A stretch of 64,000 nt of DNA from Phoronis australis (taxonomy: Eukaryota; Phoronida; Phoronidae), in the NCBI GenBank assembly GCA_002633005.1, contig NMRA01000010.1, forward strand, positions 271,846 through 335,845, read 5' to 3'. Below, piece by piece: positions 24,571 to 36,931 of the stretch; within the stretch, counting starts at the first letter, position 1; each line of letters starts with the position of its first letter. The notes beneath the pieces were generated by a model. It did no database searches and was not told where the DNA came from. It saw nothing but the letters and a program-made list of their open reading frames with translations. The translations under genes and the position numbers were made by a program.

Positions 24571-27500
24571 GTCCAGTCATTCTAGGGCTCCAAAGGGTCC
24601 AACCTAGAAAAACTTGCAACAAGGTTTTTTGCATAAATGCCATCTTCAAACATCCCTTGGTGCCAGAAAAAAGTCTACTGAAATCGAAGTGGCGGAAGTC
24701 GGTTTCCCAAGATGGCAGAAAAATGGCCGCCAAAACCTGTCTTTACCGCTTTTTGGCATGTTACTCTTATGCAACTGTTGGAAATAAAACAATAAAGCTT
24801 GTCATAACGGGCATACCAGTCAAAAGACGCTAATGACGGCCGAAACGACAATTTGGTACATGTGGCAAAATTTCTTTGTATATTTTGCCCTGAACTGGCA
24901 AAATTTCTATGCTTTTGTAAGTTAGACAATTCAAAGTATCTGGACCTTACAGTTGGTCACTGGTTGGCGAGAAAAAATCAAGATGGCTGACAAAATGGCC
25001 GCCAACTCAGAAATAACCCCAATTTACCGCATGTGCATTCTACAAACTTAGTCTGTAACCTGATAAGCGTTTACACAAAAACATTTTACAATCTACAGTC
25101 AGGCTTAATGAGTGGATTTTTTTATAAAATTTGTTTTCAAAATTTAGGTACCAAATGTGGAATTTTAATCACATTTTAGATTATTTAAGACACAGAATTT
25201 GGTGTTCTTCAGAAAAGGCTTTCGTTGATTTTTCATTACAAATTTCACACACTCAATTATTTTTCTGTAAAATGTATTCATTTGAGGCATCAAGAATAAT
25301 ATTTGCTGGGAAATATTTACTNTATAGTGGAATTATTGGCTTATTCATTACACCAACCCTGAATCATATTGGGCTGGAAGTGGCTTTGCTCTCTGCTATT
25401 GGAGATATTATTAGTTGTTCCCATACACAGGTTTTGTCTGCAACTGATATGAGGGGAGAATTTAGCAGCTGATTTCACCTGAATTTGATGAAACGTAAAT
25501 AAATTTGTGCAACAAAAAGTTCATAATTAAATGTTTAACATTTAGTGCTCAAAATTGGTTTAATATGTATGTTTTTCATGAACATAGGTTACTGATTTTA
25601 GAGGAAATTTGTGCCAGCAAACCAAACGGCAGTGATCTGCAGTCACTTTCTGGGATGTATTGGATATGTAATGTCATGCACTAGGCTTCAAGTTCTTGAG
25701 ACCGTGTAGGTACCAAACAGTGTGATCCGTTATGTTAAATGGAAAAATGTGTGGATAAAGCAGTAAGGAGGTATATGTTGATAGACTCAGTACTGAATGC
25801 TATCGTAACAGCCAGAGCATTCAACATCCCACTTCCAAATATTGACAGATCAAGTAACGCCAATCCAGAACCAATGACTTCATGATTTGAAGAAAGGAAT
25901 ACCGGTTCTTCAGAAATTCCAGGAGTCCCTAATGTCACCAACACACAACACACAGATACCGTGCCAAAACGTGGAGCAATTCAATGCTTGTACACAAACG
26001 GTGGCTTGTCAAAGATCCCAACTGGTCACATAATTAGAGATGTATACACTGGGAAATGTAATGCGCAGGCAGTGCATTTCGATTCTGAACCTTGGATTAC
26101 AGTGGAATACTCTCACGAGAGTTCACTTCTGGCTTCCGACATGCTGCCACTGATATATTCACACAGGACTGAATCAGATTATAAGTCTTCAGAATTCGCA
26201 GTGACAGAATGGTTTGTCAGAAGAATCAATGGCCATGCACTGATATAATTGATGATAACTTGAAAGCTGGTCTGAAGCTGTATAATGATCTTATTATTGG
26301 CATGACGTCTATGCTGCGATGTATGCTCGTCGGAGTGTCTTGTAGGAATCCATAAAAACGAAGCACACAAATATGACTTGACTTTGCAAAGTCGAACAAG
26401 CAGTCTCTGGCTACAGTATATGAAGATGATTGACATCCTTTAACGTTTTCTAAAAGCAGAAATAACGTCATATTGGGAACTTCATCTAAAAGCAGTTTCT
26501 GAAATGCTGCCTTACTTTGCAGCTGCTGGTCACGTCTCATACGCAAAATTTGCATACATACAATTGCAGCAGATGCGCCAACTCAAAGGCATCACCCATC
26601 CAGACGTCTACAGCACCTTTATTAACGGCCACCATGCCATAAGACGAAGTGACAGACTCGGAAGAGGCTAATCATCTGACCTTGTAATTGAACAAACGCT
26701 CACGAAAACCATTAAATCAACAGGAGGTTTAACTAGAGGTTGCGGAATGGGAGATACGTAGCGTGCACAGTGGTTTCTTTCCTTGCCAGCATGCTCAAAT
26801 ATAAATGGTGGCATGGAGAGTATGACAAACTTGAGTTGTGAAACACGTGAGCAGCCTAAAGGATGTACCCTGGCAAGAGAGTCGCGGGACGACATAGACT
26901 TCCTCAGTCTTGCTGATTTCCTCCACAACAGAAACCCATTTGAAAGGGAAACATTACAGAGTGTCGCCATTGATGTGACTGCAGGTCCAGGAGTCAATGT
27001 CGAAGATACCAGAGAAGCGGGGAAGGCAATTCTCTTGTCTATAGAGGGGTCGAGTGTGAAAGACTTCACATTCAGAAAGAAAGACAAGGTTATGACAATG
27101 AAAAGTCCACTAGTTCATGTTACCAATAGTGATTTTACACAAGTGGGTCCATGGCTGCTATTTCAGCGATTACTGACACCTGCAAAAGACAACAGTGAAT
27201 GTTTATCAAGCCTTTTGAAGTTTGAGCTGTGTGTTGGTCCCCCCGCTCTTTTTTGATACATCTGGTCTTCCCAGGAGTCGCTAATAAATCAATATTAGCA
27301 GATACATGTATACTCTGGTTCAGTGAATTACAGCCTACCTACTACTTGGTGACCATGTTAGAAAATGGCAGAAGTAATCATTAGAACCAAACCTAATGAG
27401 TCTCAATGGATTAGTCGGCACAGAAAACCTATGGTGCGATGTTTGAAGTAAGACGACACACTAACCTGTTCATGCGAACTTGTGCGACTTGAAGTAGTTT

Positions 27501-27806
27501 TGGGGGCCATCTTTGAAAATGGTGGACGGTGTCACCTCAGCCATGCAAAACTATTTCCAATGGATTTGTTGACCCACAAAAGACACGTAAACCTTTTTAA
27601 ATTTTTACTGTATCACATTCCACTCTCGAGTTATAATGGTCAATGCAAATCTGCCGGCCATTTTGTCCTTCATCTTGAAAAACCAACTTTCGCCACTTCG
27701 ATTCCGGTAGACTTTTTGCTCACACTAAGGGGCGTGAGAGGATACGATTTATGCAATAAAACCTTCTGTTTCAATTATTTCCGGGTCATCCGTAGAATGA
27801 CTGGAC
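24571..27806 (+). mobile_element. Long-TIR DNA transposon with decayed gene (element 2)
   Basis: The ends are GTCCAGTCATTCTA (24571) and its inverse TAGAATGACTGGAC (ending 27806). The inverted match continues inward for about 190 bp: TTTTGCATAAAT, AAAAAGTCTAC.G, AATCGAAGTGGCG and CAAGATG. Inside lies a decayed gene (25960-27256) of the same protein family as element 1, although the TIR sequence differs. The two elements are neighbours, 0.8 kb apart. No clear target duplication is seen. Confidence 0.65.
25960..27256 (+). pseudogene. Decayed gene of the same transposon protein family (element 2), N-terminal and middle part
   Basis: The segment starts with GGLSKIPTGHIIRDVYTGKC and SSEFAVTEWFVRRINGHALI. 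After breaks come PYFAAAGHVSYAKFAYIQLQ, then HPDVYSTFINGHHAIRRSDR, LVIEQTLTKTIKSTGGLTRG, and a 157-codon open frame (26783-27256). That frame contains DIDFLSLADFLHNRNPFERE, VNVEDTREAGKAILLSIEG and PWLLFQRLL, ending FELCVGPPALF. FAA.GH, IRRSDR, EQ.L, GGLTRG, NPF and QRLL...ELC..PPALF are hallmarks of the family. The C-terminal half with the DTDVLV motif, which element 1 retains, is absent here. Stops near 26246 and 26670 show it is inactive. Confidence 0.7.
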
Positions 27807-27829
27807 TCATGCATGACAAAATTTATGAA

Positions 27830-29424
27830 AACTGCAGCCACGCAACCCGTTAGGTGCGGATTTATCCACCGAGGATCATTTTCGGGGGGATTGGATTTCG
27901 TCGCACCGAAACATCTGACCCGAGGCATTCTGCATTATTCTCTTTTCACCATGTTTGCTATGAAAGTACGCCAATCGTTTGGAATAAGCAAATTACATAA
28001 CCACTTCACTCCCCACCGTTGCGTTATTGCCGCTTTGGAACGCGTGGGGAATCTCAAATTTGGTTTCACTTGAAGTAGACAAAAACCATTTAAACGGAAA
28101 CGAAAGTAAAATTTGCGCTTCTTCCGGTCGCTTGGGATATCGCGGGAGAGCCTACTTAGCCATAGTTGCGTTACGATTGCGCCGTGTTCCGAATTTGACA
28201 CTTGAAATTGGATCTAAGCCCCCTCCCCCCCAAACACTAAAACTGCACACATTTAAATCTTGTTTCAGCCGTAATTAATAAAATCAACATATCCCGATGC
28301 TCTTGCTGTTTTATTTTTTTGCTGGTCGTTTTTTCATAGTAACAGCGACACGTGTTGTCGTCATCGCTAATTTGAACGAGACGCAGTAGAAACGACACAG
28401 TGGACACCTAAGTCGGAAGCGAAAATGTCCTTGGCAGAAGACCGGAGCCTTTCCATAACTTTGATTTTCGTCATCATGGCTGGTGAAAAATTTTGTTAAC
28501 TAATTCGGTTATTTGCAATTCCCGTTTTTAAAACTGACACGCAGAAAACAGGAGATCGTTGCATAGATAAAATTTGTTGCGAGAAAAGAAAGAACTCGTG
28601 AGACTTCCAAAATCACGATAGTGTTAGCCGACTGTATTGTGAGAGAGTATGCTTTAAGCTGATGTATTGTCTAACGCTCGGCTCTGATTTTATTAGCCGC
28701 AAACTTCTTAGCCAACTAGCTGTATGATTGTTAGGCACCTTCCTGAAAGCAGAAAAGCGCCAATTTACACATATCACATGTGACAAATGCATTTATTTAT
28801 AGAGCTTTGCACGAAGACTACAAACAATTACGCAAGTCGATACTTTAAATTGAATATTATATATGTAACCATGGTATAACCAACTGATCGTTTACGTTGT
28901 CAGATACCTAGAAAATAAAGATAAGCTATCGTTTCAGTCTGTCTGTCTGTTGCCACTTCGAAGGACAGTGGATCAAGAAACATATGTGAGTATATTTTAT
29001 TGAATGGGCTTAAAATTTTAAGAAGGTAACGCACTGTAAGCTTCCAGTTCATGTCAAGTTAAAACGCAGTTGTGTGGACAGGGTTTATATGCTCCCGATA
29101 AAAATGGTTTTTAAAATTTGCATGATGCTACTGCACATATGATACGTGATGATGAACGTAAAACCGTCGAAGCGCGTGAATTTTTCCCGTTTTTGCCAGT
29201 GATATCACAGCGAGCACGCTCAAGCAAGTCTCGAGACCAAGGCATGGCGTCTAATCTCCGAATTTGACTTTGAAATCACTTTTGACATTTTCCTTTCTAC
29301 TTTTTATTAGTTTTAAGTATAAGTATACAGCTTTGCACCGATGTGGGTAAAAAAGTGGTATGATAAAATCTGACTCAAAATTAGTGTTATTAAAAACTAC
29401 AGTCTTCCTTGAATAAACTAAAGG
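27830..29424. other. No recognisable gene
   Basis: Short open frames on both strands overlap each other (27813-28278) and lack domain motifs. No element end is recognised. Confidence 0.4.
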
Positions 29425-30920
29425 TGTTGCAAAAATGGCGTTCTACCGTTATTCTGCTGCTAAAGTGATGGAGCGATCTTTAGCGACGGCTTTCGGCGCC
29501 ATGAAATATTGCGTCACCCTTGGCCAGTTTCTTTTTTCGCCGATTGTTCAATCAGCTGTTCTTCTTTCACGAGGTTGCGTACACGTTACAATAAATTATC
29601 GAAACTGGTTTCACTTCATTATAAGTTTTTAGAATTTTGATACCGAAAAACCGAATTTCAGAAGAAATGTTGCTGCTGCCAAGCTATCATCATCTCCCGA
29701 GAGATGTCGCAAAAATTTAGGAAATGGCGCGTTCGCGTGACACGAGCGTACTGTTTTCAAAACTATGACATACTTTTCATTGTTAGAAAAGGCGGAGAGT
29801 TACGCAAAAAAAAGACGTTTATTGCATTGTTTTTCACTTTAACGGCTGTAACGGGCAAGGTGAGTGTCGGTTGATTCGCAGATTTTGCATGCACCTCATC
29901 CGGTCTTTAGCTTTATATGTTGATACAAGTTTCACGGTGAGGTGACGAGCAGAACTACCCTGGCTGTGTGCAATTTCGGGGTCTACGAAAGAAATACTCA
30001 CAGTGGTACCTAGCTGTATTTTGACGACAGTCTTCATACAGCTAGCTAGCTGGCTATGTTATCCTGTGCTCTGATACATTATTGTTTACAGTTGGGTATT
30101 TAATCCAAGCTGACACTTGGTTAGCCCTAATCATAGGCGGATCCAGGGTAGTCAAGGTGGTCCCTTAATGATATCAAATCTACAATTTTTAAATTGTTGA
30201 CTTGGACCCCACCCCCTTTTAAAAATCCTGGATCCGCCTCTGTTTATTGAAGCTACAAACTCGCGTAAAACTCGAGATTTCAAGTATAAACCCGAAATTT
30301 TGAGTTCAGACCCAAACTTAGCCAGCCAGCTAGCTGTATGAACACTATCGTCAAAATACAGCTAAGTACCACTGTGTGTTAATCTTCCATAGACCCCGAA
30401 ATTCCAGACAGCCAGGGAGTTTTGCTCGTCACCTCGCCGGGAAACTTGTTTTAACATGTAAAGCTAAAGACTGGACAGGGTGCATGCAAAATCTGGGAGT
30501 CAACCGCCATTCACATTAACCGTTACAACCGTTTAAGTGAAAAACAATGCAACATTTTATTGCGTCATTCTCGACCTTTTGTAACAATGAAAAGTCTGTT
30601 GTCGTTTTGAAAACAGTACGCTGGAGTCACACACACGCGCCATTTCCTAAATTTTGCGACAACCTCGCAGCAGCAAAATGTGTTCTGAAATTCGGTTTTT
30701 TGATATCGAAATTCTGAAAACCTATAATGAAGTGAAACCATTTCCTCTAATATGTTAAGAAGTGTCCGCAACCTCGTGAAAGAACAACAGTTGATTGATA
30801 AATCGGCGAAAAAAGAAACTGGCCAATAGGTTACACAATATTTTATGGCACCGAAAGCCGATGTATAAATCGGTCCACAACTTTAACAGCAGAATAACGG
30901 TAGAACGCTAATTTGTGCAA
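29425..30920. repeat. 1.5-kb inverted repeat (arms about 600 bp)
   Basis: The left arm (29425-30054) and right arm (30321-30920) are diverged inverted copies. Matching words include GCGTTCTACCGTTATTCTGC, TTTCTTTTTTCGCCGAT, CATTTCCTAAATTTTGCGAC (right; inverse on left), GTCAAAATACAGCTA and CATACAGCTAGCT. The outer ends are GC-poor without a clear target duplication. A MITE (30132-30242) sits in the loop. It could be a foldback element or an inverted duplication. No coding frame is conserved in both arms. Confidence 0.75.
30132..30242. mobile_element. MITE relic with GGCGGATCC ends
   Basis: The ends CATAGGCGGATCCAGG and CCTGGATCCGCCTCTG form an inverted repeat related to the elements at 15865 and 17031. 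The flanks are not identical, so any target duplication has decayed. It is nested in the loop of the 29425-30920 inverted repeat. Confidence 0.65.
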
Positions 30921-30924
30921 AACC

Positions 30925-32284
30925 AGAAAATAATTTATTTACTCAAACAAGTGTGAATGATGTCACCGCATGTTTGCGCGCCGACAGCCGCTTCGCAATG
31001 TGTTTGGAAAACTACAGTATTGCCTCAGAAGAAGTCATCATAACTCATTGGCCGGTGTTGCAATTTCTGGTATATACAATGATGACAAACAGTTGGCCTA
31101 TGTGTGTGCGTGTGCGTGTGTTTTGACATGTTCATAAGAAACGTTTGATGTTACATTGTTATCATCTCTGTGGTACTTTTACCTGCCACCCATGCACACG
31201 CCGTTGACACCAAACCACGTTGCGCAAGACCCGATACGATCCAAACGGTCATGGTCAGACTGGAGAGTATGGTCAACATGGTCACACACAACGGCTAGCC
31301 CTTGGGATAGAGGAACTCGAGATATGTCACCGTTTCGGCCCAATCCAAACCGTAAGTGGATGGAAACTAGTTGCAGTGAAGTATTATACAGTTAAAGCTA
31401 TTGAAACATAATTTTGTCTACGGTATCAATTCACAAACCAGATTTCCAACAATCATCGGCCCTAAAACCCATTGGTTTTTTTAACAGTTGCTCTTTTCAA
31501 GTTGTGAAAAATATACAAGTCCAGAATTTCATCCACCATGTTGATATTCAATAACCTAAAGCAATCAGACCAATTCTCGTCCGTTTCCCATGAATGTCGA
31601 CCGATTTTTTTCAAAAAGATCGCCATTAGATTGCCAAATGGGTACAATCATGCCATTCTCGATATATTTAGGATTGCCACGAAATCGTTTTTTCCAGAAC
31701 ACAGCCTACTCTTCTTTTCTGTCGGTGTTGTTAGTGAAATATGTAATTTGCAAGGTCGGCCTCATTTTCACGAAATCCACGCCAGGTTTCGCAGTACTGG
31801 CGAAGATACTGTAACTATAATATCTTTGGCACTGGTACTGTTAGTTGGTCCTCGACACAAACATAATTTTTGAACCGTTTCAAGTGAACTTTTAGTAAAA
31901 TTCAGTCGCACTATTTTCATGCTGTGAGCAACCTCGTTTTTAGAGCATTTGATTTTCGAAAAGTCTTCTAATTCGTAGAGGCACAGCTGTATTTCTTTCA
32001 ACCCTTGAAGGTCAAAAACTGTAAGTGCTTTTTATGATTGAGACAACAAGTGTTGATGACTTTTTGTCAGATCTGACAACAGCCTCGTGTGCTAAATTTG
32101 GAATATACACAATTTTAAAGCGGTTGCCATAATCATAAAATGAAGAATAATTTACGTACTCTACCTCGATTGAAGTGTGAACACACACCGAGGTTTGAGA
32201 CTCGGACTTCAAGCTACCAACCTTCAAGTACCAATGTTTCTGGTATCAAAAAAGAGCCATTGTGCTATTCAATAATCTGAACGT
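30925..32284. other. No recognisable gene
   Basis: Overlapping short frames (31156-31411, 31538-31873) have no motifs. I see no element ends. Confidence 0.4.
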
Positions 32285-32514
32285 GCGATTATATCTGGCT
32301 TAACTTAACTTTCATTTTTATCAGCCCACCCCAGTCAGGCTAGATACGATCTGATCGGAGATTAGAGCAATTATCAAACAAAAGAGCGCAGGCCCTCCAA
32401 CCATCAACGCCAAAATGGAGTTAATTGGCTACGGGGGTAAACTTCCCAACTTGTTGTTGGATTATACAATCGAACAAGTTGGGAGCAGCGGGATGTCGCC
32501 GTTATGTCTGTTCG
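32285..32514. repeat. Interspersed repeat R2, copy 2
   Basis: Diverged copy of 20165-20460, including the inverted pair TCCCAACTTGTTG / CAAGTTGGGAGCA. It abuts the truncated left side of P-like element B. Confidence 0.55.
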
Positions 32515-33813
32515 AAGATAATTTCGAAGTATTTTCTGTGAGATACAGACAGGAGAACCTAGATCTGTGTTGTTTTGACTTTTGATTTTTGGAGTTCTAA
32601 ACACAAAACGCTTGTTATCCTGGCCAGTGGCTCGGAGCCCGATCAGGCCCGTTGCGGCTGGCCGGATTGACTCCGAGTCGTTATCCCGGCCAGTGGCTCG
32701 GAAACTGATCAGACATCACGAACATAAACCAGCCAAAGTTCAGTGGAAACTAAGCTTCCAGTCAAGAAAGTACTATACTAGTGAGCCAAAGTAATGTACA
32801 CCTGATTATTTTGGTGAATTAGCCACGAAACTGCAAATCTACTTACTCGTCGGGGGCCGCGAATTCAGGTTCGGTTTTATCCACAGCACCGTCAGGGCAG
32901 AAGTTGTACATTGACAATCATTATTTGAGTAATGTAAATGTAAATAAAGATTCCCCTAAAACCTGGCCGTGGGATCTAAATCGAGTTGTTTCACAACAGT
33001 TTCTGCCAGCAAACACTAAATTGGCATGAACTCACACGGCTTCGATGTCCCGTCAATTAGTTTTATTGCACCTAAAGCCGGTAACGCAGTGATTTATTCA
33101 TTACTGGCTTCTCAAATCATTTGCACTCTGAACACTCCAAAGGCATTTCAAATTGCATCTAATGAGATAGACTGTTTCAATTTTATATAAGTATTGGTTA
33201 GGGTGAGAATAATTCCTTTTGAAACAGAACGCCCAGTAATAAACGCCAACATGGCAACTCGCAATCCCGACTTAGGACGAGCTAGAGCTCATCAGTCCCG
33301 ACTTCGCAAGTGGATCGTTAAGTTTTACAGGCTATCAATTCGAACAGGAATACAGTGATGAAGAAATACTAGAGAGGCGCTGTGAACAAGCTCAGACAAC
33401 GGAACGTATGGAGTTATTTGGTAAGCCGGCATTCGTCAGGCACTGTCAACGTCTGCAGGCCACAGACACGGAGACGTTTCACGGCCTCATACTTGCTATT
33501 TACCGCGTGCATTTCATTCTTCACTACCATGAGCCACTTTCTAAGCATTTTGGACTCTCGAGGAAGTAAAAAAAACGATATACCCGCTTTCCTCGCAACT
33601 GCGTAGTTCGGACAAGCGAGAACGATGCACTGCCACATAGCGGCATTCACTCTGCATATGAACCACTGACGTCGCTAGCGTCGTTTCTCACCTTCCTCAC
33701 AGATTAATGCGACACCTCTTGGAAAGGGGAAGTCGACCGTATGCGAGGCGATGTGGATATAGACCAATTAAGACGGCAAAAAAGACTAATTAAATCGGGT
33801 GGCATTCTCCTTT
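32515..33813 (-). mobile_element. P-like (THAP-type) DNA transposon relic, copy B, truncated
   Basis: The right end GGGTGGCATTCTCCTTT (33797-33813) is identical to that of copy C. The body aligns with copy C from GAAGTATT.T...TGTGA and the AGATCTGT segment onward. The opposite end is missing, with repeat R2 lying at the break. A minus-strand frame encodes a THAP-like domain near the intact end. Confidence 0.65.
33414..33650 (-). pseudogene. THAP-like domain of P-like element B
   Basis: An open frame of 78 codons starts MNAAMWQCIVLACPNYAVAR and continues KAGISFFLLPRESKMLRKWL and KRLRVCGL. The C-x4-C pair and W are present. The C-x2-H pair is damaged: CGRHF in copy A is CGLQT here. The same MNAA-type start context is seen in the other copies, supporting this methionine as the ancestral start. 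Confidence 0.65.
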
Positions 33814-34316
33814 AACATTAGACTTCTGGTCTAAATGACTAGAGTTTAACACTATGATCACTGTAAACTACTGAGGGATTAATTTCGTTGATATTTTTCA
33901 AAATCAAGTATCCCTTAACAACGTTCAAGATCGCTTAAATTCGATTCAAGAACTGGCCAAGGCCGTAGAAACGATGCACTGAGACTTACCGGCACTTGTG
34001 AAATGGTATTGTACACCCTTACCAGGGTCTTCTCAAGCAAACGAGATCCCAACTAAATGTATGTATCCGAAATGTAAAGAATTACCCACATGGATTGTTA
34101 AGAACAAAATTATTCTTGAAACCATATTTCAAACTGCCTCGATTAGTTTTGTAAATTTGTAACATGTGGCGTATTTGTTCACCTATGTCAAAAACCCGAC
34201 TTTTGTCTCCTTAAATTGTAAATATGCAAATGAAGTACTAGATTACAAATAACCCCGGGCCTTACATTGTGTCGGAAACCATCTGAGAACCAGTTACCTT
34301 TACAATCTCGCAACAG
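33814..34316. other. No recognisable gene
   Basis: No frame, repeat or element end recognised between P-like element B and the hairpin at 34361. Confidence 0.4.
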
Positions 34317-34360
34317 TCTCGTTTAGTGAGACTATTTTTATGTAAATGAGTGTGGTAAGT

Positions 34361-34485
34361 ATAGATTATTACATGTTCTCAGCCGTTATCCCCCGTTATC
34401 TAGAGCCCTCGTGGATTTTGGAGAATTATCGCCCGAGTGGCTCTAGATAACGGGGGATAACGGCTGAGAACATGTAATAATCTAT
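34361..34485. repeat. Long perfect hairpin (47-bp arms)
   Basis: Bases 34361-34407 are the exact reverse complement of 34439-34485, with a 31-base loop. Pairing continues outside with a few mismatches (GTGTGGTA / TACCACAT), and a further TCTCGTTTAG / CTAAACGAGA pair lies at about 34317 and 34499. There is no coding capacity. It resembles a foldback MITE or a transcribed hairpin. Confidence 0.9.
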
Positions 34486-35023
34486 TTATACCACATACTA
34501 AACGAGAAACATTGCAATGAATCGATTTACCTTTTCTAACTCTCCACGGCTTTGTAACTACTTTCTATGTCAGAGGCCCAGGGTCGGAGGTCGTGACCTT
34601 TTAAGAAAAGCCGGGCTATTTTTGTCAAATAATGCTTTTACTCAAAACCAATTGAAAACTTAAATATAATAGAAATAAATTGAATTGATAAATTAAGGTT
34701 TACCAACTATTATAGCTTAAAATACGTTTTTTTCACGCTAAGCTTCGACCGGGAAATTATCGTCTGCTAAAGTAGGTTACCACTGGTAACTGAATATAAT
34801 TCTCAAGTCAAAAGATCCTGACGACACGATACCCGCATTCAAACTGGAGATCGGTGATTTAGAAGTAAGAGGACATGAGAGAAAAATTTCACTGAATTAA
34901 GATATCCTTTTTATGGTAACTATGTGTCTTATTTTTCGTAGCGTATAAGTACAGTACAATGCTGCTTGTAGAACGTGCGATTTTTGCGCGTGCTCATTTA
35001 AGTATCATATTTTCACTCATGAT

Positions 35024-35110
35024 GACGTCAGTCGCTGCATGGTGTAGTGGTAAAGTCGGCGACCAGCAATTTCAAGGTCCCGGGCTCGACTCCGTCCTCG
35101 CTTACCCGCC
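35024..35110 (+). repeat. tRNA-derived SINE head or tRNA pseudogene
   Basis: An A-box-like TGGTGTAGTGG (35040-35050) and a B-box-like GGCTCGACTCC (35083-35093) are spaced as in a tRNA promoter. The acceptor and T stems do not pair well, so it is not a functional tRNA. A SINE head is the likelier reading. Its 3' end is not clear. Confidence 0.5.
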
Positions 35111-36338
35111 AAATCGTTATCTCACTAGTGAGATAACTTTATGGGTTATTACACGGTTGTCTCTGCCATTTGACGCTAATATTGTGGTATAATATATCAT
35201 AGTTACCCTAATAAAACAAAGGCACAGTTTTTATTATTTGTTCATTTCACTGTCAATTAACGTTTGCGTAAAATTTGGAATAACTATTTGTTCACACTTG
35301 TTTTTAAGTGTATCAATTGTGGTGTTTTTAAAACATCATTTTACTACAAATTGTTTCTTTTCCGGATTATATTTGTACACACAGTTCTCCAAGAAGTCAC
35401 AAGGAGGTGCTTGCTACAAATTTAAATATTCACGGTTTTGAGACGTGGCACCCTTCTGTCTAAGTTCAGCATAGGACTCTAAAACACATTTTTATTGGGT
35501 TACGAAGACCAAAATCCGACTTTGTGCTCATTAAACAGTCATTTCAGAATTTTTGTCATCGGTCCAAACTTAGCCCAAATTTCGATCTTACTTAATTTTT
35601 GGTCTTAGGCTTTGAGACACATTTCATGAAACGTGCCCCAGATTAGGGGGTTCCATTACCCGTACGGTTGTTGCTACTAGTGTCGACTGTTCTCTGGGTT
35701 TCCTAGTAAAACGTGCAACTACAAAACTTACTTCTGGAAATTCATGATTTGGTAAGGTGTGCAAAAAATCATTGCCCATTATATTGCATTTCATTTGATC
35801 GTTTGACCTTCCACCTTCACTGTTAATATGAAACTGTCCAACACACTATGATGGCTGCCAGCTGTCCGTATTCAAAGTCAGGCGGTAGCCAAAATTTATT
35901 TATATCTCTTGGTAGACTAACCGCCGAATATTACTCTTGAAAAAATATTGATGCAGTGACGACCAGTGTTTCATTGCTTTCACTACTTTTATAATTATAG
36001 AACACTGCTAGGTGCCATTAATTTATTGTAGTTTTTTCTGTAGCGTTTCTCCCGACAAAACATTTTTAGAATCAGTGTCATCTTCGTCTGCCCACTGTGT
36101 CACACTTTCAACAGTGATGCCCTTTGTTGAGTCTGTATAGTTTCCAACAGTGCAATTACGTTATTAAGCTTTTCATTCAGTTCATCGATCATTTTGCGTC
36201 TGTTCTCTAATTCTTTTTAAGGCTATTTCTCCGTATTATCAAGAAGTCATCTTCACAGTTACTGCTTTTCTTTCTTCCGATTGATATTTACGTAACTATT
36301 TTCAAACTTCCTGGTTTTGATAAATTCATGTCTTCCAG

Positions 36339-36487
36339 GTCAACGCGAAGTAAAGGAATCATATGGAGGTAGAAGATGGACTACGGATCGATATGACAAT
36401 ACGGTTTTCCCAGGTACCGGTAATAAGACAATATTCTACAGTTATGCATGTAACTTCCGTCACGCAGAATTTTTCCTTCCGTCTTAA
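36339..36487 (+). CDS. Candidate terminal exon, tandem copy 1 (function unknown)
   Basis: After the CAG acceptor the phase-2 frame reads QREVKESYGGRRWTTDRYDN, then GTGNKTIFYSYACNFRHAEF and FLPS, stopping at TAA. The related exon at 40542-40756 lacks this early stop and runs 23 residues further (FTIPISDKTPNGKFVFCQSQ). The remnant reading past the stop here (NPISDKT) shows that the stop is secondary. I do not recognise the family. No upstream exon could be linked. Confidence 0.45.
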
Positions 36488-36560
36488 TTTACAAACCCGA
36501 TTTCTGATAAAACGCAACTATTTTCAAACTTCCTGGTCTTGATGAATTCATGTCTTCCAG

Positions 36561-36709
36561 GTCAACGCGAAGTAAAGGAATCATATGGAGGTAGAAGATG
36601 GACTACGGATCGTTATGACAATACGGTTTTCCCAGGTACCGGTAATAAGACAATATTCTACAGTTATGCATGTAACTTCCGTCACGCAGAATTTTTCCTT
36701 CCGTCTTAA
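36561..36709 (+). CDS. Candidate terminal exon, tandem copy 2
   Basis: Same acceptor, frame and TAA stop as copy 1, shifted by exactly 222 bases, and almost identical to it. The near-identity points to a recent tandem duplication or gene conversion. Confidence 0.45.
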
Positions 36710-36782
36710 TTTACAAACCCGATTTCTGATAAAACGCAACTATTTTCAAACTTCCTGGTCTTGATGAATTCATGTCTTCCAG

Positions 36783-36931
36783 GTCAACGCGAGGTAACGG
36801 AATCCTACGGAGGTAGAAGATGGATGACGGAGCGATATAACAATTGGTTTTTCACAGGTAGCGGTAACAAGACAATATTCTACAGTTATACATGTAATTT
36901 CCGTCACGCAGAATTTTTCCTTCCGTCTTAA
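36783..36931 (+). CDS. Candidate terminal exon, tandem copy 3 (diverged)
   Basis: It is shifted 222 bases from copy 2. The frame reads QREVTESYGGRRWMTERYNN, then FFTGSGNKTIFYSYTCNF and RHAEFFLPS before TAA. Several changes from copies 1 and 2 are amino-acid replacements, but the frame, acceptor and stop are kept. Confidence 0.45.

Noticed and set aside
24571-27806. Target-site duplication for elements 1 and 2
   Set aside because: Flanks of both elements were compared but no convincing direct repeat was seen, so none is claimed.
35024-35110. Functional tRNA gene
   Set aside because: A- and B-box-like words are present but the acceptor and T stems do not pair.
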